DNA of 19,578 bases from Acidobacteriaceae bacterium (GCA_030040395.1 JASHTU010000080.1:1-19578); one strand, 5' to 3'; counted from the stretch's first letter, positions 8,401 to 16,108 are shown. Notes: generated by a model not told the origin, from the letters alone. Made by a program: numbers and translations.

Positions 8401-9208
8401 CGCCAACTATGCCTTCCGCTCCGTCGGCACCGGCGCATACAACGGATTGCAGTTGGTGCTCCGCAAGTCCTTCTCGAACGGCTACCAGTTCGATTTAAAT
8501 TACACCTACTCGAAATCGATGGACCTGGGTTCGACGCCGGAGAGCTCAGGCTATGCGAATGGCGGCGCCACCAGCGCCATTGGCTCGATTATCACCACCT
8601 GGAATCCGAAGGCGAACTATGCCCCCTCGGATTACGACATGCAAAATCAGCTCTCGGCGTTCTTTATCGGCCAGCTTCCCTTTGGCCGCGGGCGCGCCTT
8701 TCTCGCCAACTCCAACCGCTTTGTGAATGGCGTACTGGGCGGCTGGGAGGTTACCAGCATTGTCCGCGCGGATAGCGCATTTCCGGCTAGCGTGAACGAT
8801 GGTGTGGGGTGGCCGACGGTATGGGATTTCAACGGCTATGCCACGCCGAACGGGCCGCTACCCTCAACCAAGAACCGTGCGCTCGGGAACGCGTTCCATG
8901 ATCCGACGGCGGCCTTCGCGGCCTTCACGCCGACAAACGCAGGCGACATCGGAGGCCGGAACAACATCCGGGGGACACCTTTGTTCAACCTGGATGGCGG
9001 AATTAATAAGTCCTTCACCGTGTTCTCTCTTCACGACAATCCCAACAATCTGCAGATCCGCGTCGAAGGGTTCAACCTGACCAACTCCGCCCCGCTTGAC
9101 ATCGAAACGGCAGCCATGTCCCTGGCTAACCCCGCGGACTTCGGTCTCTATACCGGGACATTAACCAATGCCCGCCAGTTCCAGGCGGTCTTACGGTACG
9201 AGTTTTAA
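5450..9208 (+). CDS. TonB-dependent receptor with carboxypeptidase regulatory-like domain (Oar-like)
   Basis: This 1252-aa outer-membrane protein probably imports oligosaccharides or other large substrates using TonB energy. A signal peptide (residues 1-21, ending MALA-Q) is followed by a CarboxypepD_reg-like beta-sandwich, about residues 25-105 (VNGTVNDPSGAVIVDATVTL...GHYQFNQVEPGNYRITAEA). The plug region comes next, about residues 130-240, with RNPTSLLALQPGV, NVLLDGVDAND and GAQVTLVTKSGTNALHGS. The rest is a long beta-barrel with repeated aromatic strands (GPIKKDRLFFFAGYEGRR), ending in VLRYEF with the C-terminal Phe expected for barrel insertion. Length and layout match the very large receptor family expanded in Acidobacteriota. 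No TonB box is obvious. The substrate is unknown; the divergent rhamnosidase hints at rhamnose-containing glycans, but this is inference. Confidence 0.93.
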   Translation: MRRLLYWFALGLCSATMALAQTATSVNGTVNDPSGAVIVDATVTLLDLGTGASRQDHTDQQGHYQFNQVEPGNYRITAEANGFGRVVVNNVQLLVNTPATVPLAFKNVGATTQEVTVEADSASQVNTQDATLGNVISNRPVVALPLAARNPTSLLALQPGVTYTQDPQEGQVNDERSGSVNGGKADQANVLLDGVDANDQLNRTSFTSVLRATPDSIQEFREITSNPPASLGFSSGAQVTLVTKSGTNALHGSLYEYNRNTETEANNFITKESGQPRQALIYNVFGASVGGPIKKDRLFFFAGYEGRRDASATTQYRIVPTDNFRNGNFNYATCPEEQFGCSTPNGEAQLTPQQVAYQGTLAGDSAGVPQAVLTYLQSYPEPNYTGQGDGLNTAGYAFNAKTPFAYDSYISRLDWNMDNAGKHQIFFRGNLQNDNYENGAPQFPGQPNSSTYLDNSKGFAVGYTWVASQNVVNGIHYGLTREGVASTGTQTKAEAILDNLTPLYPEGAASGTQVGCCGSYNQLPVQDIREDLTWIKGKNTWGFGAEVFLLHNHYQTDSSSFSSAEGDGNWITSDGGVLLWNSAGAPPAYKDTTYEKTFSDLLGLLPKLYNQTNFNLQLQALPQGATVERIFAQRHIDFYAQDSWKVKPNLTLYGGVRFTMAPPVNETQGYNVQPTVPAGQWMLERAALAASGQSQLVAGDLSYNLNKNLGVQNWSTEYDWAPRVSFNWAPHANKGMLASILGSGGQTVIRGGYAFLYDVFGQGLMSTFAGVAGFSNLGESNANEAVAGVPIFSGPFNVPYTSSIFPATPKGNFPQTLPDIFNGGGGAQLSTMDSGVKAPYSMIANFTIERQLAHGFLVQASFVNRESRRSLIGEDTATPTNLVDPSSGMSYYQAAKPLEKLALAGDTNLSDVQKIQYWEDLWPGAAGYDLNGNPGAGTSATQGVYAAFLNNPGDWTTAVLTLDQFCSPACSKLGPATMFNQQFSANYAFRSVGTGAYNGLQLVLRKSFSNGYQFDLNYTYSKSMDLGSTPESSGYANGGATSAIGSIITTWNPKANYAPSDYDMQNQLSAFFIGQLPFGRGRAFLANSNRFVNGVLGGWEVTSIVRADSAFPASVNDGVGWPTVWDFNGYATPNGPLPSTKNRALGNAFHDPTAAFAAFTPTNAGDIGGRNNIRGTPLFNLDGGINKSFTVFSLHDNPNNLQIRVEGFNLTNSAPLDIETAAMSLANPADFGLYTGTLTNARQFQAVLRYEF

Positions 9209-9212
9209 ACCG

Positions 9213-9245
9213 GCGCCGCCGGGTCCAGTACAGGCTTGGCGGCGC
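9213..9245 (+). terminator. GC-rich hairpin after the TonB receptor
   Basis: GCGCCGCC (9213-9220) pairs perfectly with GGCGGCGC (9238-9245) around a 17-base loop, five bases after the receptor stop codon. It has no T-run, so it is either an RNA-stabilising 3' stem or a Rho-assisted end rather than a classical intrinsic terminator. Confidence 0.4.
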
Positions 9246-9331
9246 TCGTAATAGCCACGGCGGGTACAGGTGGTTGCGCCGCAAACGACGCAGCCGCCCG
9301 GCTAATTTGCGATGCGGCTCCGGGTTTCGGG

Positions 9332-9376
9332 AAAAAACCTTGATTCAACGGGCCTTACACTGTAAAAAACCTTGAT
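9332..9376 (+). repeat. 13-base direct repeat with 32-base period
   Basis: AAAAAACCTTGAT occurs at 9332-9344 and again at 9364-9376, start-to-start 32 bases, about three helical turns. It lies about 150-200 bases before the creatininase-like gene that opens the four-gene run. The phased repeat is a candidate binding site for a dimeric regulator. No convincing -35/-10 pair could be placed beside it. Confidence 0.45.
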
Positions 9377-9380
9377 CGGG

Positions 9381-9442
9381 CATTCCCTTTTGGGGAATGA
9401 AATTCTATCATGAGATAGATTCGAGCGGGGAACTGCCCCGTT
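9381..9442 (+). ncRNA. Three consecutive hairpins, possible structured 5' leader
   Basis: Three perfect or near-perfect stems follow one another. CATTCCC/GGGAATG has 7 bp with a 5-base loop (9381-9399). TCTATC/GATAGA has 6 bp with a 4-base loop (9404-9419). AGCGGGG/CCCCGTT has 7 bp including one G-T pair with a 5-base loop (9424-9442). They end 85 bases before the creatininase-like start codon. There is no T-run after any of them. They could form a leader RNA of the downstream run or be processing or stability elements. I recognise no known riboswitch class. Confidence 0.35.
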
Positions 9443-9527
9443 CCTCGTCTGCCCTGTCTGGAAAGCCGATCATTTTCTGCCCGAGGTGGCAGTGAGGTTT
9501 GTTCGCACGCAAGAGAGGTCAAGATCC

Positions 9528-10394
9528 ATGCGAAGAGCTCTGATTGCGGGGGCCTTCCTGATCGGCGCGGCAGCCTGCCTGAACGTGCAGGCGAAGACGC
9601 TGCGCGCGGCCAGCAACGCCGCGGGCAGAGACCACGCCGGCGACCGCGTGGACATGGAGCTGATGACCTGGGTCGAAATCAAAGACGCCATGGCTCACGG
9701 TAAAACCACGGCGCTGATTTACAACGGCGGCACGGAGCAGCGCGGCCCGCAATGTGTGGTGGGCGGCCACACCCTGGTGGCCCAAGCCAAAATCATCGCC
9801 ATTGCCCGCAAGCTCGGGAACGCCCTGGCCGCCCCAGTGCTTCCGTTCTCGCCTAACAACGCCAACCCGAACTTGCCGGGCACCATCGGCATTACCGCCG
9901 ACACGTTCAAGGAAATTAACAAGGAAGTGGCCGAACAGTTGATCCGCAATGGCTTTAAGAATGTGGTGCTCATGGGAGATCACGGCGGCGGCCAGAAACA
10001 ACTGGCGGAAGTGGCTTCAGAGCTGAACGCCCAGTATGCGGGGCAGGGAATCCGGGTGGTGTATTGCGGCGACGCTTACCAGAAGTCGAATGACGATTTC
10101 GACGCCTGGCTGTCTTCAAAAGGCTATTCGCCGGGTGGGCACGCCTCGGTGAACGACACCTCCGAGATGATGTACCTGGAGCCGGCGCCCAATACCTGGG
10201 TGCGGGACGACATGCTGCCCGAAGCCGTGGGTGAGCCGAGGGCGCCGCACACCCCTTACGATCCGAATCATCCCGGAAACGGTGTGATGGGCGATGGCCG
10301 GCGCTCGACGGCCGCGGTGGGGAAGCATGGGTACGAATTGCACGTGGACGAAGCTGTGACGCAGATCCGGCAGCTTCTTGGAGAAACGAATTAG
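9528..10394 (+). CDS. Exported creatininase-family protein with altered metal ligands
   Basis: This 288-aa protein has a signal peptide (MRRALIAGAFLIGAAACLNVQA-K), so it acts outside the cytoplasm. The fold is recognisable from IYNGGTEQRGPQ, VLPFSPNNANPNLPGTI, LMGDHGGGQ and GGHASVNDTSEM, which align with the creatininase family's EQHGPHLP, PGT, NGHGGN and HAGEIETS blocks. Compared with Pseudomonas creatininase, E34 is kept (E70) and H120 is kept (H152), but H36 is R72 and D45 is H81, at exactly conserved spacing. The usual di-metal amidohydrolase site is therefore changed. The ATG at 9528 is preferred over a GTG at 9486 because GAGAGGT lies eight bases before it. It is the first gene of a close-packed run with the DUF1592-type and DUF1552 genes (33 bases to the next). 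The substrate is unknown; creatinine is not implied. Confidence 0.82.
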   Translation: MRRALIAGAFLIGAAACLNVQAKTLRAASNAAGRDHAGDRVDMELMTWVEIKDAMAHGKTTALIYNGGTEQRGPQCVVGGHTLVAQAKIIAIARKLGNALAAPVLPFSPNNANPNLPGTIGITADTFKEINKEVAEQLIRNGFKNVVLMGDHGGGQKQLAEVASELNAQYAGQGIRVVYCGDAYQKSNDDFDAWLSSKGYSPGGHASVNDTSEMMYLEPAPNTWVRDDMLPEAVGEPRAPHTPYDPNHPGNGVMGDGRRSTAAVGKHGYELHVDEAVTQIRQLLGETN

Positions 10395-10427
10395 CGGGAC
10401 GAGTCGGGAGCGAAGGAGACGAACACG

Positions 10428-12893
10428 ATGCGCTTTTGGGGTAAGCTCATAGCCGGCATAGCGGCGACAGCAGCGATGACCGCTTGGAGTCAGGCTCCAA
10501 AAACCTACATGACGCCGGCGCAGGAACACGCCTTTGTGAATCAATACTGCTCGGGCTGCCATAACCCGCAAATGGACAAGGTGAGGGCTCTGGACTTTTC
10601 CCATCTGGAGAGCAGCGACGAACTTGCCGAAGAGGTGATCTCCAGAGTCAAAGTGGGCTTCATGCCCCCGCCGCAAGCGGCGCATCCGGACGAAACCACG
10701 CGGGCGCTCTTCACGGCGTCGGTGGCGCACACGTTGGACGCCTACGGGGCGCTGCACCCCTATTACGGCGATCCGCCGCTGCACCGGTTGAATCGCGCCG
10801 AGTACGCCAATTCCGTACACGGGTTGCTGAACGTCAACATCGACGCGGACGAGATGCTGCCCAGCGACACCTTTGATCACAGTTTCGACAATATGGCGGA
10901 CGTGTTGACCATGTCGCCGACCCTGATGAACGCGTATATCCGCGCCGCGGGCAGCATCAGCCGCATGGCCATTGGCGACCGCAACGCCGCGCCGGTGAGC
11001 TCAAGCTACGAGCTCGAGCGCGTGCAATCTCAATTGACGCATGTCGAAGGGGCGCCTTTCGGAACCCGCGGCGGGATCTCCGTTATCCATGACTTCCCGG
11101 CAAACGGACAATATACCTTCACGGTCTCCTATTTCTTTTCCCTGGACGGGGTGCTTTTCGGGGCCATGCAGGGAAATACGCAGAAGATGGAAATCTCAGT
11201 GAACGGCGTGCGCGTGGCGCTGCTGCCGGTGAACCCGACGAGCACCAAATTCGATATCGTGCGCACCCCGCCGATCTATGTGCCGGCGGGCCCGCAGAGA
11301 GTTTCCGCGGCGTTCCTCAAGACCGCAGACGGACCGGTGGACGACGCCGTCGAGCCGGGAAGCTTTTCGTTGCTGGACCTGAATCAGGCCCCGCTGGCGG
11401 GACTGACGACGATGCCGCACCTTCAAACCTTTACGATCACGGGCCCCGACCATCCCGACGGCATCGGAGAAACGCCCAGCCGCCGGATGATCTTCTCCTG
11501 CTATCCGAAGACCGCCGCGCAAGAGGAGCCGTGTGCGCGCAGCATCGTCGCCCGTCTGGCGACGCAAGCCTATCGCCGTCCCGTGACCGACCAGGAAGTG
11601 GCGAGCCTGATGAAGCTGTATGCACTTGGCCACGAGGATGGAGGCTTTGAAGCCAGCGTGGGCGTGGCGCTGCAGGCCATTCTGTCCAGCCCTTCGTTTA
11701 TCTATCGATTTGAACGCAACCGGCTGCGGTTTGTGAATACGGAATTCAAGACCGGCGGATCGGATGCAAACTCCGCGCAACCCGCAGCGGCGTACTCCAT
11801 CACCGACTTGGAGCTTGCTTCGCGGCTGTCCTATTTCCTGTGGAGCGCCGCGCCCGATGCCGAGCTGCTGAAGTTGGCGGAAGAGAACCAGCTACACCGG
11901 CCGGCCGTCATGGATGCGCAGGTCCATCGCATGCTCCAGGACCCGCGCTCGATCGCGCTGTCAAACAACTTCGCCAGCCAGTGGCTGCACCTGCAAAACC
12001 TCAAGAGCGCGCTGCCCGATGGCTATCTCTACCCGCAATATGACCAGAACCTGATCGACGACATGCGCCAGGAGACGATCCTGTTCTTCAACAGCATCGT
12101 CCGCGAAAACCGCAGCGTGCTCACGCTGCTGAATGGGAATTACACTTACGTCAACGGCCCGTTGGCCCGGCTTTACGGCATTCCCAATGTGTTGGGCGAC
12201 CGTTTTCGCCGTGTGCAAATCACCGATGAGAACCGGTTTGGACTGCTGGGGCAGGCGAGCATTCTCACTCTTACCTCGGGCGCCAACCGGACCTCGCCGA
12301 CCATTCGCGGCAAGTATGTGATGGAGGTTTTGCTGGGCAATCCGCCGCCGCCTCCGCCGGCCGCGTTTGTGCTCGCCGATAACGCCGCCAACGCCAACGC
12401 GCAGACGGTGCGCGAGCGCCTGGAGGAGCATCGCAAGAATCCTTTCTGCGCCGGATGCCACGCGTACATGGACCCCATCGGTTTCGCCCTGGAAAACTTC
12501 AACCCCATTGGCGCGTGGCGCGGCTACGACGCCGATAGCCCCATCGACAACGCGGGCAAGCTCTTTGACGGAACGCCGCTCAATGGACCGGCGAGTCTGC
12601 GCCGGGCGCTGATGAAATACTCGGATTCCTTTATTGACACCTTCGCTGAAAATCTTTTTGCTTACGGAATGGGTCGGGTGCTGGTTCCGCAAGACATGCC
12701 CGTGGTCCGTTCCATCATTCATCAAGCGGCTGCACACAACAACACTTTCTCCGCCTTTGTCCTCGGCATCGTAGACAGCGCTCCTTTCCGCATGCGAAGC
12801 GCGCAGCCGGCTCCCCAGGAACTGAAGCGGCTGTTGGCTACGAAGATGGATCTACGGGGGCCGAGCGCCGGCCAAACAGCGGCGCACAACTAG
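10428..12893 (+). CDS. Exported di-heme protein with DUF1587/1595/1592/1588/1585 domains
   Basis: This 821-aa exported protein belongs to the 'planctomycete cytochrome c-like' group. A signal peptide (about residues 1-21) precedes an N-terminal cytochrome c segment with heme motif CSGCH (C41, C44, H45). PLHRLNRAEYANSVHGLL marks DUF1587, ATQAYRRPVTDQEVASLM marks DUF1595, LASRLSYFLWSAAPD and FASQWLHLQNLK mark DUF1592, and GLLGQASILTLTSGANRTSP marks DUF1588. A second heme motif, CAGCH (C674, C677, H678), leads into MDPIGFALENFNPIGAWR, and DUF1585 follows at the C-terminus. All domains are in normal order and full length. The start has GGAG upstream. These proteins are nearly always paired with DUF1552 proteins, as here; they are presumed periplasmic redox proteins, but no reaction is established to my knowledge. 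Confidence 0.93.
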   Translation: MRFWGKLIAGIAATAAMTAWSQAPKTYMTPAQEHAFVNQYCSGCHNPQMDKVRALDFSHLESSDELAEEVISRVKVGFMPPPQAAHPDETTRALFTASVAHTLDAYGALHPYYGDPPLHRLNRAEYANSVHGLLNVNIDADEMLPSDTFDHSFDNMADVLTMSPTLMNAYIRAAGSISRMAIGDRNAAPVSSSYELERVQSQLTHVEGAPFGTRGGISVIHDFPANGQYTFTVSYFFSLDGVLFGAMQGNTQKMEISVNGVRVALLPVNPTSTKFDIVRTPPIYVPAGPQRVSAAFLKTADGPVDDAVEPGSFSLLDLNQAPLAGLTTMPHLQTFTITGPDHPDGIGETPSRRMIFSCYPKTAAQEEPCARSIVARLATQAYRRPVTDQEVASLMKLYALGHEDGGFEASVGVALQAILSSPSFIYRFERNRLRFVNTEFKTGGSDANSAQPAAAYSITDLELASRLSYFLWSAAPDAELLKLAEENQLHRPAVMDAQVHRMLQDPRSIALSNNFASQWLHLQNLKSALPDGYLYPQYDQNLIDDMRQETILFFNSIVRENRSVLTLLNGNYTYVNGPLARLYGIPNVLGDRFRRVQITDENRFGLLGQASILTLTSGANRTSPTIRGKYVMEVLLGNPPPPPPAAFVLADNAANANAQTVRERLEEHRKNPFCAGCHAYMDPIGFALENFNPIGAWRGYDADSPIDNAGKLFDGTPLNGPASLRRALMKYSDSFIDTFAENLFAYGMGRVLVPQDMPVVRSIIHQAAAHNNTFSAFVLGIVDSAPFRMRSAQPAPQELKRLLATKMDLRGPSAGQTAAHN

Positions 12894-12922
12894 ATAGATC
12901 CAACGGAAAAGGAGGTAAGGCA

Positions 12923-14293
12923 ATGTTCAATACGAAGAGGCGGCTATCCCGGCGAACGGCATTGCGCGGAATGGGCGCCACGGTGTTTCTTCCCTTGCTG
13001 GACGCCATGATCCCGGCGAGCACTGCGTTGGCCGAAACGGCGGCGCGCCCGAAGTCGCGCCTGACCTGCATCGAAATGGTGCACGGAGCGGCGGGGAGCA
13101 CCATGGATGGCACCGACAAGCACTATTGGTCGCCCGCTCAGGAAGGCGCGAACTTCGAGTTTACCGATACGTTAAGCCCGCTGAAGGATTTTCGCGATTA
13201 CCTCACCATCGTGACCGGCACGGATCTTCACGGGGCGATGGCGTGGGACGCGGCGGAAGAAGGCGCGGATCATATGCGCTCCAGCGCGGTGTATCTGACC
13301 GCCGCGCACCCCAAGATGACCGAGGGCGCGGATATTCATAACGGCACTTCAATCGATCAGTTCTATGCGCAAAAATTCGGCCAGGATACGCCGCTGCCCT
13401 CGTTGCAGCTTTGCATTGAAAGCTCCGACGCCTCCGGCGCGTGCGACTACGGCTACGCCTGCGTCTACTCGGACACCATCAGCTGGGCCACGCCGACCAA
13501 ACCGTTGCCCATGACCCTGGACCCGCGCACGGCCTTTGAAACCCTCTTCGGCGAAGGCGCGACCCCGGCGGAGCGGCTGCAACGCCAGCGCGTGAACGCC
13601 AGCATCCTGGACTGGGTCGCGAGCGATGTGCAGAGCCTGCAGAAGAACCTTGACGCCACCGACTGCGGGCGCATGAACGACTATCTCGAAAACGTGCGCG
13701 AGATCGAGCGCCGCATTCAACGCATCGAGAAATACAACGCCAGCGGCGCGGCGCGGGCGCTCCCGGCGGCGCCGCTGGGCGTGCCCGACTCCTATGACGA
13801 ACACGTGAAGCTCATGTTCGATCTGCAGGTGCTGGGCTTTATGACCGAGGTGACGCGCGTCTCCGCCTTCAAGATGAGCCGCGATGTCTGCATGCGGGTG
13901 TACCCGGACAGCGGCGTATCCACGCCTTTCCATACCTGCTCGCATCACGGCGAGAGCCCTTCGCATATCGCGGAGTTCCAAAAGATCAACCACTATCACG
14001 TCAGCCTGCTTTCCTATTTCTTCGAGAAGCTGCGCAATACGCCCGATGGAGACGGCAGCCTTCTCGATCACTCGCTGGTTCTATACGGCAGTCCGATGGG
14101 CGACTCCAACGTGCATAATCACAAGCGGCTTCCTGTATTGCTGATGGGGCACGCCAACGGCGCGGTGCGGGGAAACAACCACGTGAAACTGGCCGATGGA
14201 ACACCCATGTCCAATGTTCTTTTGACCATGATGAACAAACTGGGGATGAATATGGATTCCCTGGAAGACAGCAGCGGCGAGATCAATATCTAA
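12923..14293 (+). CDS. Tat-exported DUF1552 protein
   Basis: This 456-aa protein follows the DUF1592-type gene by 29 bases and has a near-perfect ribosome binding site (AAGGAGGT). The N-terminus contains SRRTALRG (residues 9-16), a twin-arginine signal, followed by a hydrophobic stretch ending ASTALA. It is therefore probably exported folded, perhaps with a bound metal. The body matches DUF1552: LTCIEMVHGAAGST, TGTDLHGAMAWDA, NVREIERRIQRIEKYNAS, and the His-rich end region FHTCSHHGESPSH...INHYH...DHSLVLYGSPMGDSNVHNHKRLPVLLMG. The last part resembles the alkaline phosphatase/DUF1501 type of metal-binding region, though that relation is from memory. Pairing with DUF1592-type proteins is a standing pattern. 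Function unknown; a metal-dependent partner of the heme protein is inferred. Confidence 0.92.
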   Translation: MFNTKRRLSRRTALRGMGATVFLPLLDAMIPASTALAETAARPKSRLTCIEMVHGAAGSTMDGTDKHYWSPAQEGANFEFTDTLSPLKDFRDYLTIVTGTDLHGAMAWDAAEEGADHMRSSAVYLTAAHPKMTEGADIHNGTSIDQFYAQKFGQDTPLPSLQLCIESSDASGACDYGYACVYSDTISWATPTKPLPMTLDPRTAFETLFGEGATPAERLQRQRVNASILDWVASDVQSLQKNLDATDCGRMNDYLENVREIERRIQRIEKYNASGAARALPAAPLGVPDSYDEHVKLMFDLQVLGFMTEVTRVSAFKMSRDVCMRVYPDSGVSTPFHTCSHHGESPSHIAEFQKINHYHVSLLSYFFEKLRNTPDGDGSLLDHSLVLYGSPMGDSNVHNHKRLPVLLMGHANGAVRGNNHVKLADGTPMSNVLLTMMNKLGMNMDSLEDSSGEINI

Positions 14294-14362
14294 CCCGCCT
14301 TGCTGAACATGCCGCCATCGAATCGCGGAGCTTTCCGCGAGCATCGTCCGAGGAGGCGCGAG

Positions 14363-16108
14363 ATGTTGAAGACGATTTCGTGGGGACTGGCGGTCCCCGT
14401 TCTCGCCTTGTCCGCGGCGGTCGCGTTTGCCGCCACGGGTGCGGAATCCTCCCAAGCAGTCGCACCCGCGACGCCGTCTCTGCAGCCGGATGTGCGGTTG
14501 CCGGAGGCGGTTAAGCGCGGGGATGTGGCCGCGGTGGAAGCTTTGCTGCGCGCGCACGCGCCGGTGAACAGCGCCGAAGGCGATGGCAGCACAGCCCTCC
14601 ACTGGGCAGCCTATGACAACAATCTCGAACTCGCCCGGATCCTGCTGAAAGCCCACGCCGACGTGAACGCAAAGACGCGCCTCGAAGGCCTGACGCCGCT
14701 TTACATGGCCTGCCAGAATGGCAGCGCGCCCGTGATTGAGCTCTTGCTCGAAAACGGAGCGAACGCCAACGGACCGGACGACCTGGGCGTCACGCCGCTG
14801 ATGGAGGCGGCCGCTTCAGGCAGCGTGGCCGCCGTGAAAGCGCTTCTCGATCACGGAGCGGAGGTGAATTCGGGCGAACACGTGCGCAATCAGACGGCGC
14901 TGATGTTTGCCGCCAATCAGGGCCGCGCGGACGTGATTCGCGTGCTGATCGCGCATGGCGCTGACCCCAACCTCGAATCCAAAGTCGTGGTTCCATACCG
15001 GTTGCCGTTTCATGGGTTGGCGAATAACGGAGAAACCAAGAAGAAGAAAACGCCGGATGCAAAGGAAACGCCTGCAAAGGACACGTCGTCTGCGGAAGAG
15101 GGCGAGGTGGACAACTCGGGTGAGGTGGACAACTCAGGCGAGGGGGATCCGAAGGCTCCTGCAAAAGGCAAAATGCCCGAGCACATGTACCACGAATACA
15201 GCGCCAAGTTGGTGGGTGGCATGTCGCCGCTGCTCTACGCGGCGCGGCAGGGCAATGTCGCAGCGGGAGAGGCTTTAATCGCCGGCGGCGCGAACATGAA
15301 TGAAGCCAGCGGTAGCGAACACAGCACGCCGCTGGTGCTGGCCCTCGCCAACGGTCATTACGACTTCGCCAGGATGCTGCTGGAGCATGGCGCGGACCCG
15401 AACCTGGCCAATGACCTCGGGCTTACGGCGCTCTATTCGACCATCGATGTGAAGTGGGCGCCGCATGAGTGGTCGCCGGAACCGGTGGTGGCGCAGGAGA
15501 ACGCGAATTATTTGGATTTGATGAAGCTGCTGATTGCGCATGGCGCCAACCTCAACGCCCGTTTAGGCAGTGAGATTTGGGAGCGGGTGTTAACAGAAAA
15601 TCAAAACTGGGTGGATCCCGCTGGTTCTACCGCGTTTCTGCGCGCGGCGGAGGCCGACGATGTGAAGGCCATGCAGCTCTTGAAGGATGCGGGCGCGGAC
15701 ACCAACATTCCCACCAACGACGGCACCACGCCGCTCATGGTGGCCGCGGGGCTGGGTTGGGGAGCGAACTACAGCACCACCGCCCCGACGCGATTGGAGG
15801 CGGTGAAATACTGCGTCGGCCTGGGCGCCAACGTGAAGCAAGCGGACGATCAGGGCTATACGGCCCTGCACGGCGCGGCGTTCACCGGCAATCTCGACGT
15901 CATCCATTACCTGGTGGGCTTGGGCGCGGACCTGAATGCGAAGGCTAAGAACGGCAATTCGGTGGCGGACATGGCCAATGGCCCGTGGGAGAAATCGCTG
16001 CCTCAGCCGGAGGCGGTGGCTTTGCTCGTGAAGCTGGGTGCCGAGAGCCCGCATAACTGCCGCTCCAGTGAGTGCGAGGTCGCCACAGGCGCCAAAGTGA
16101 GACACTAA
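14363..16108 (+). CDS. Exported ankyrin-repeat protein
   Basis: This 581-aa protein has a signal peptide (MLKTISWGLAVPVLALSAAVAFA). About ten ankyrin repeats follow, starting near residue 45 (TALHWAAYDNNLELARILLKAHADVN, TPLYMACQNGSAPVIELLLENGANAN and so on). The array is interrupted after the fourth or fifth repeat by about 75 residues of charged low-complexity sequence, Lys-rich then Glu/Asp-rich, with a GEVDNS duplication. The array then resumes to near the C-terminus, which ends with two cysteines (HNCRSSECEV). The start at 14363 is supported by GAGGAGG six bases upstream and by the signal peptide; an upstream ATG at 14300 would spoil both. It is a periplasmic or surface protein-binding scaffold. 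The 69-base gap to the DUF1552 gene and the shared export suggest it works with that module. Confidence 0.9.
   Translation: MLKTISWGLAVPVLALSAAVAFAATGAESSQAVAPATPSLQPDVRLPEAVKRGDVAAVEALLRAHAPVNSAEGDGSTALHWAAYDNNLELARILLKAHADVNAKTRLEGLTPLYMACQNGSAPVIELLLENGANANGPDDLGVTPLMEAAASGSVAAVKALLDHGAEVNSGEHVRNQTALMFAANQGRADVIRVLIAHGADPNLESKVVVPYRLPFHGLANNGETKKKKTPDAKETPAKDTSSAEEGEVDNSGEVDNSGEGDPKAPAKGKMPEHMYHEYSAKLVGGMSPLLYAARQGNVAAGEALIAGGANMNEASGSEHSTPLVLALANGHYDFARMLLEHGADPNLANDLGLTALYSTIDVKWAPHEWSPEPVVAQENANYLDLMKLLIAHGANLNARLGSEIWERVLTENQNWVDPAGSTAFLRAAEADDVKAMQLLKDAGADTNIPTNDGTTPLMVAAGLGWGANYSTTAPTRLEAVKYCVGLGANVKQADDQGYTALHGAAFTGNLDVIHYLVGLGADLNAKAKNGNSVADMANGPWEKSLPQPEAVALLVKLGAESPHNCRSSECEVATGAKVRH
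15102..15143 (+). repeat. 18-base tandem duplication inside the ankyrin gene
   Basis: The codons for GEVDNS are present twice in a row, followed by a diverged third start (GEG). The copies differ only at synonymous positions (for example TCG/TCA and GGC/GGT). It lies in the charged linker that interrupts the ankyrin array, where length change is probably tolerated. Confidence 0.6.

Noticed and set aside
9486..9527. GTG start at 9486 for the creatininase-like protein
   Set aside because: It would place charged residues before the signal peptide and has no ribosome binding site, unlike ATG 9528.
11961..12737. 258-codon minus-strand open frame inside the DUF1592-type gene
   Set aside because: It is fully inside a complete, motif-rich plus-strand gene and has no motif of its own.
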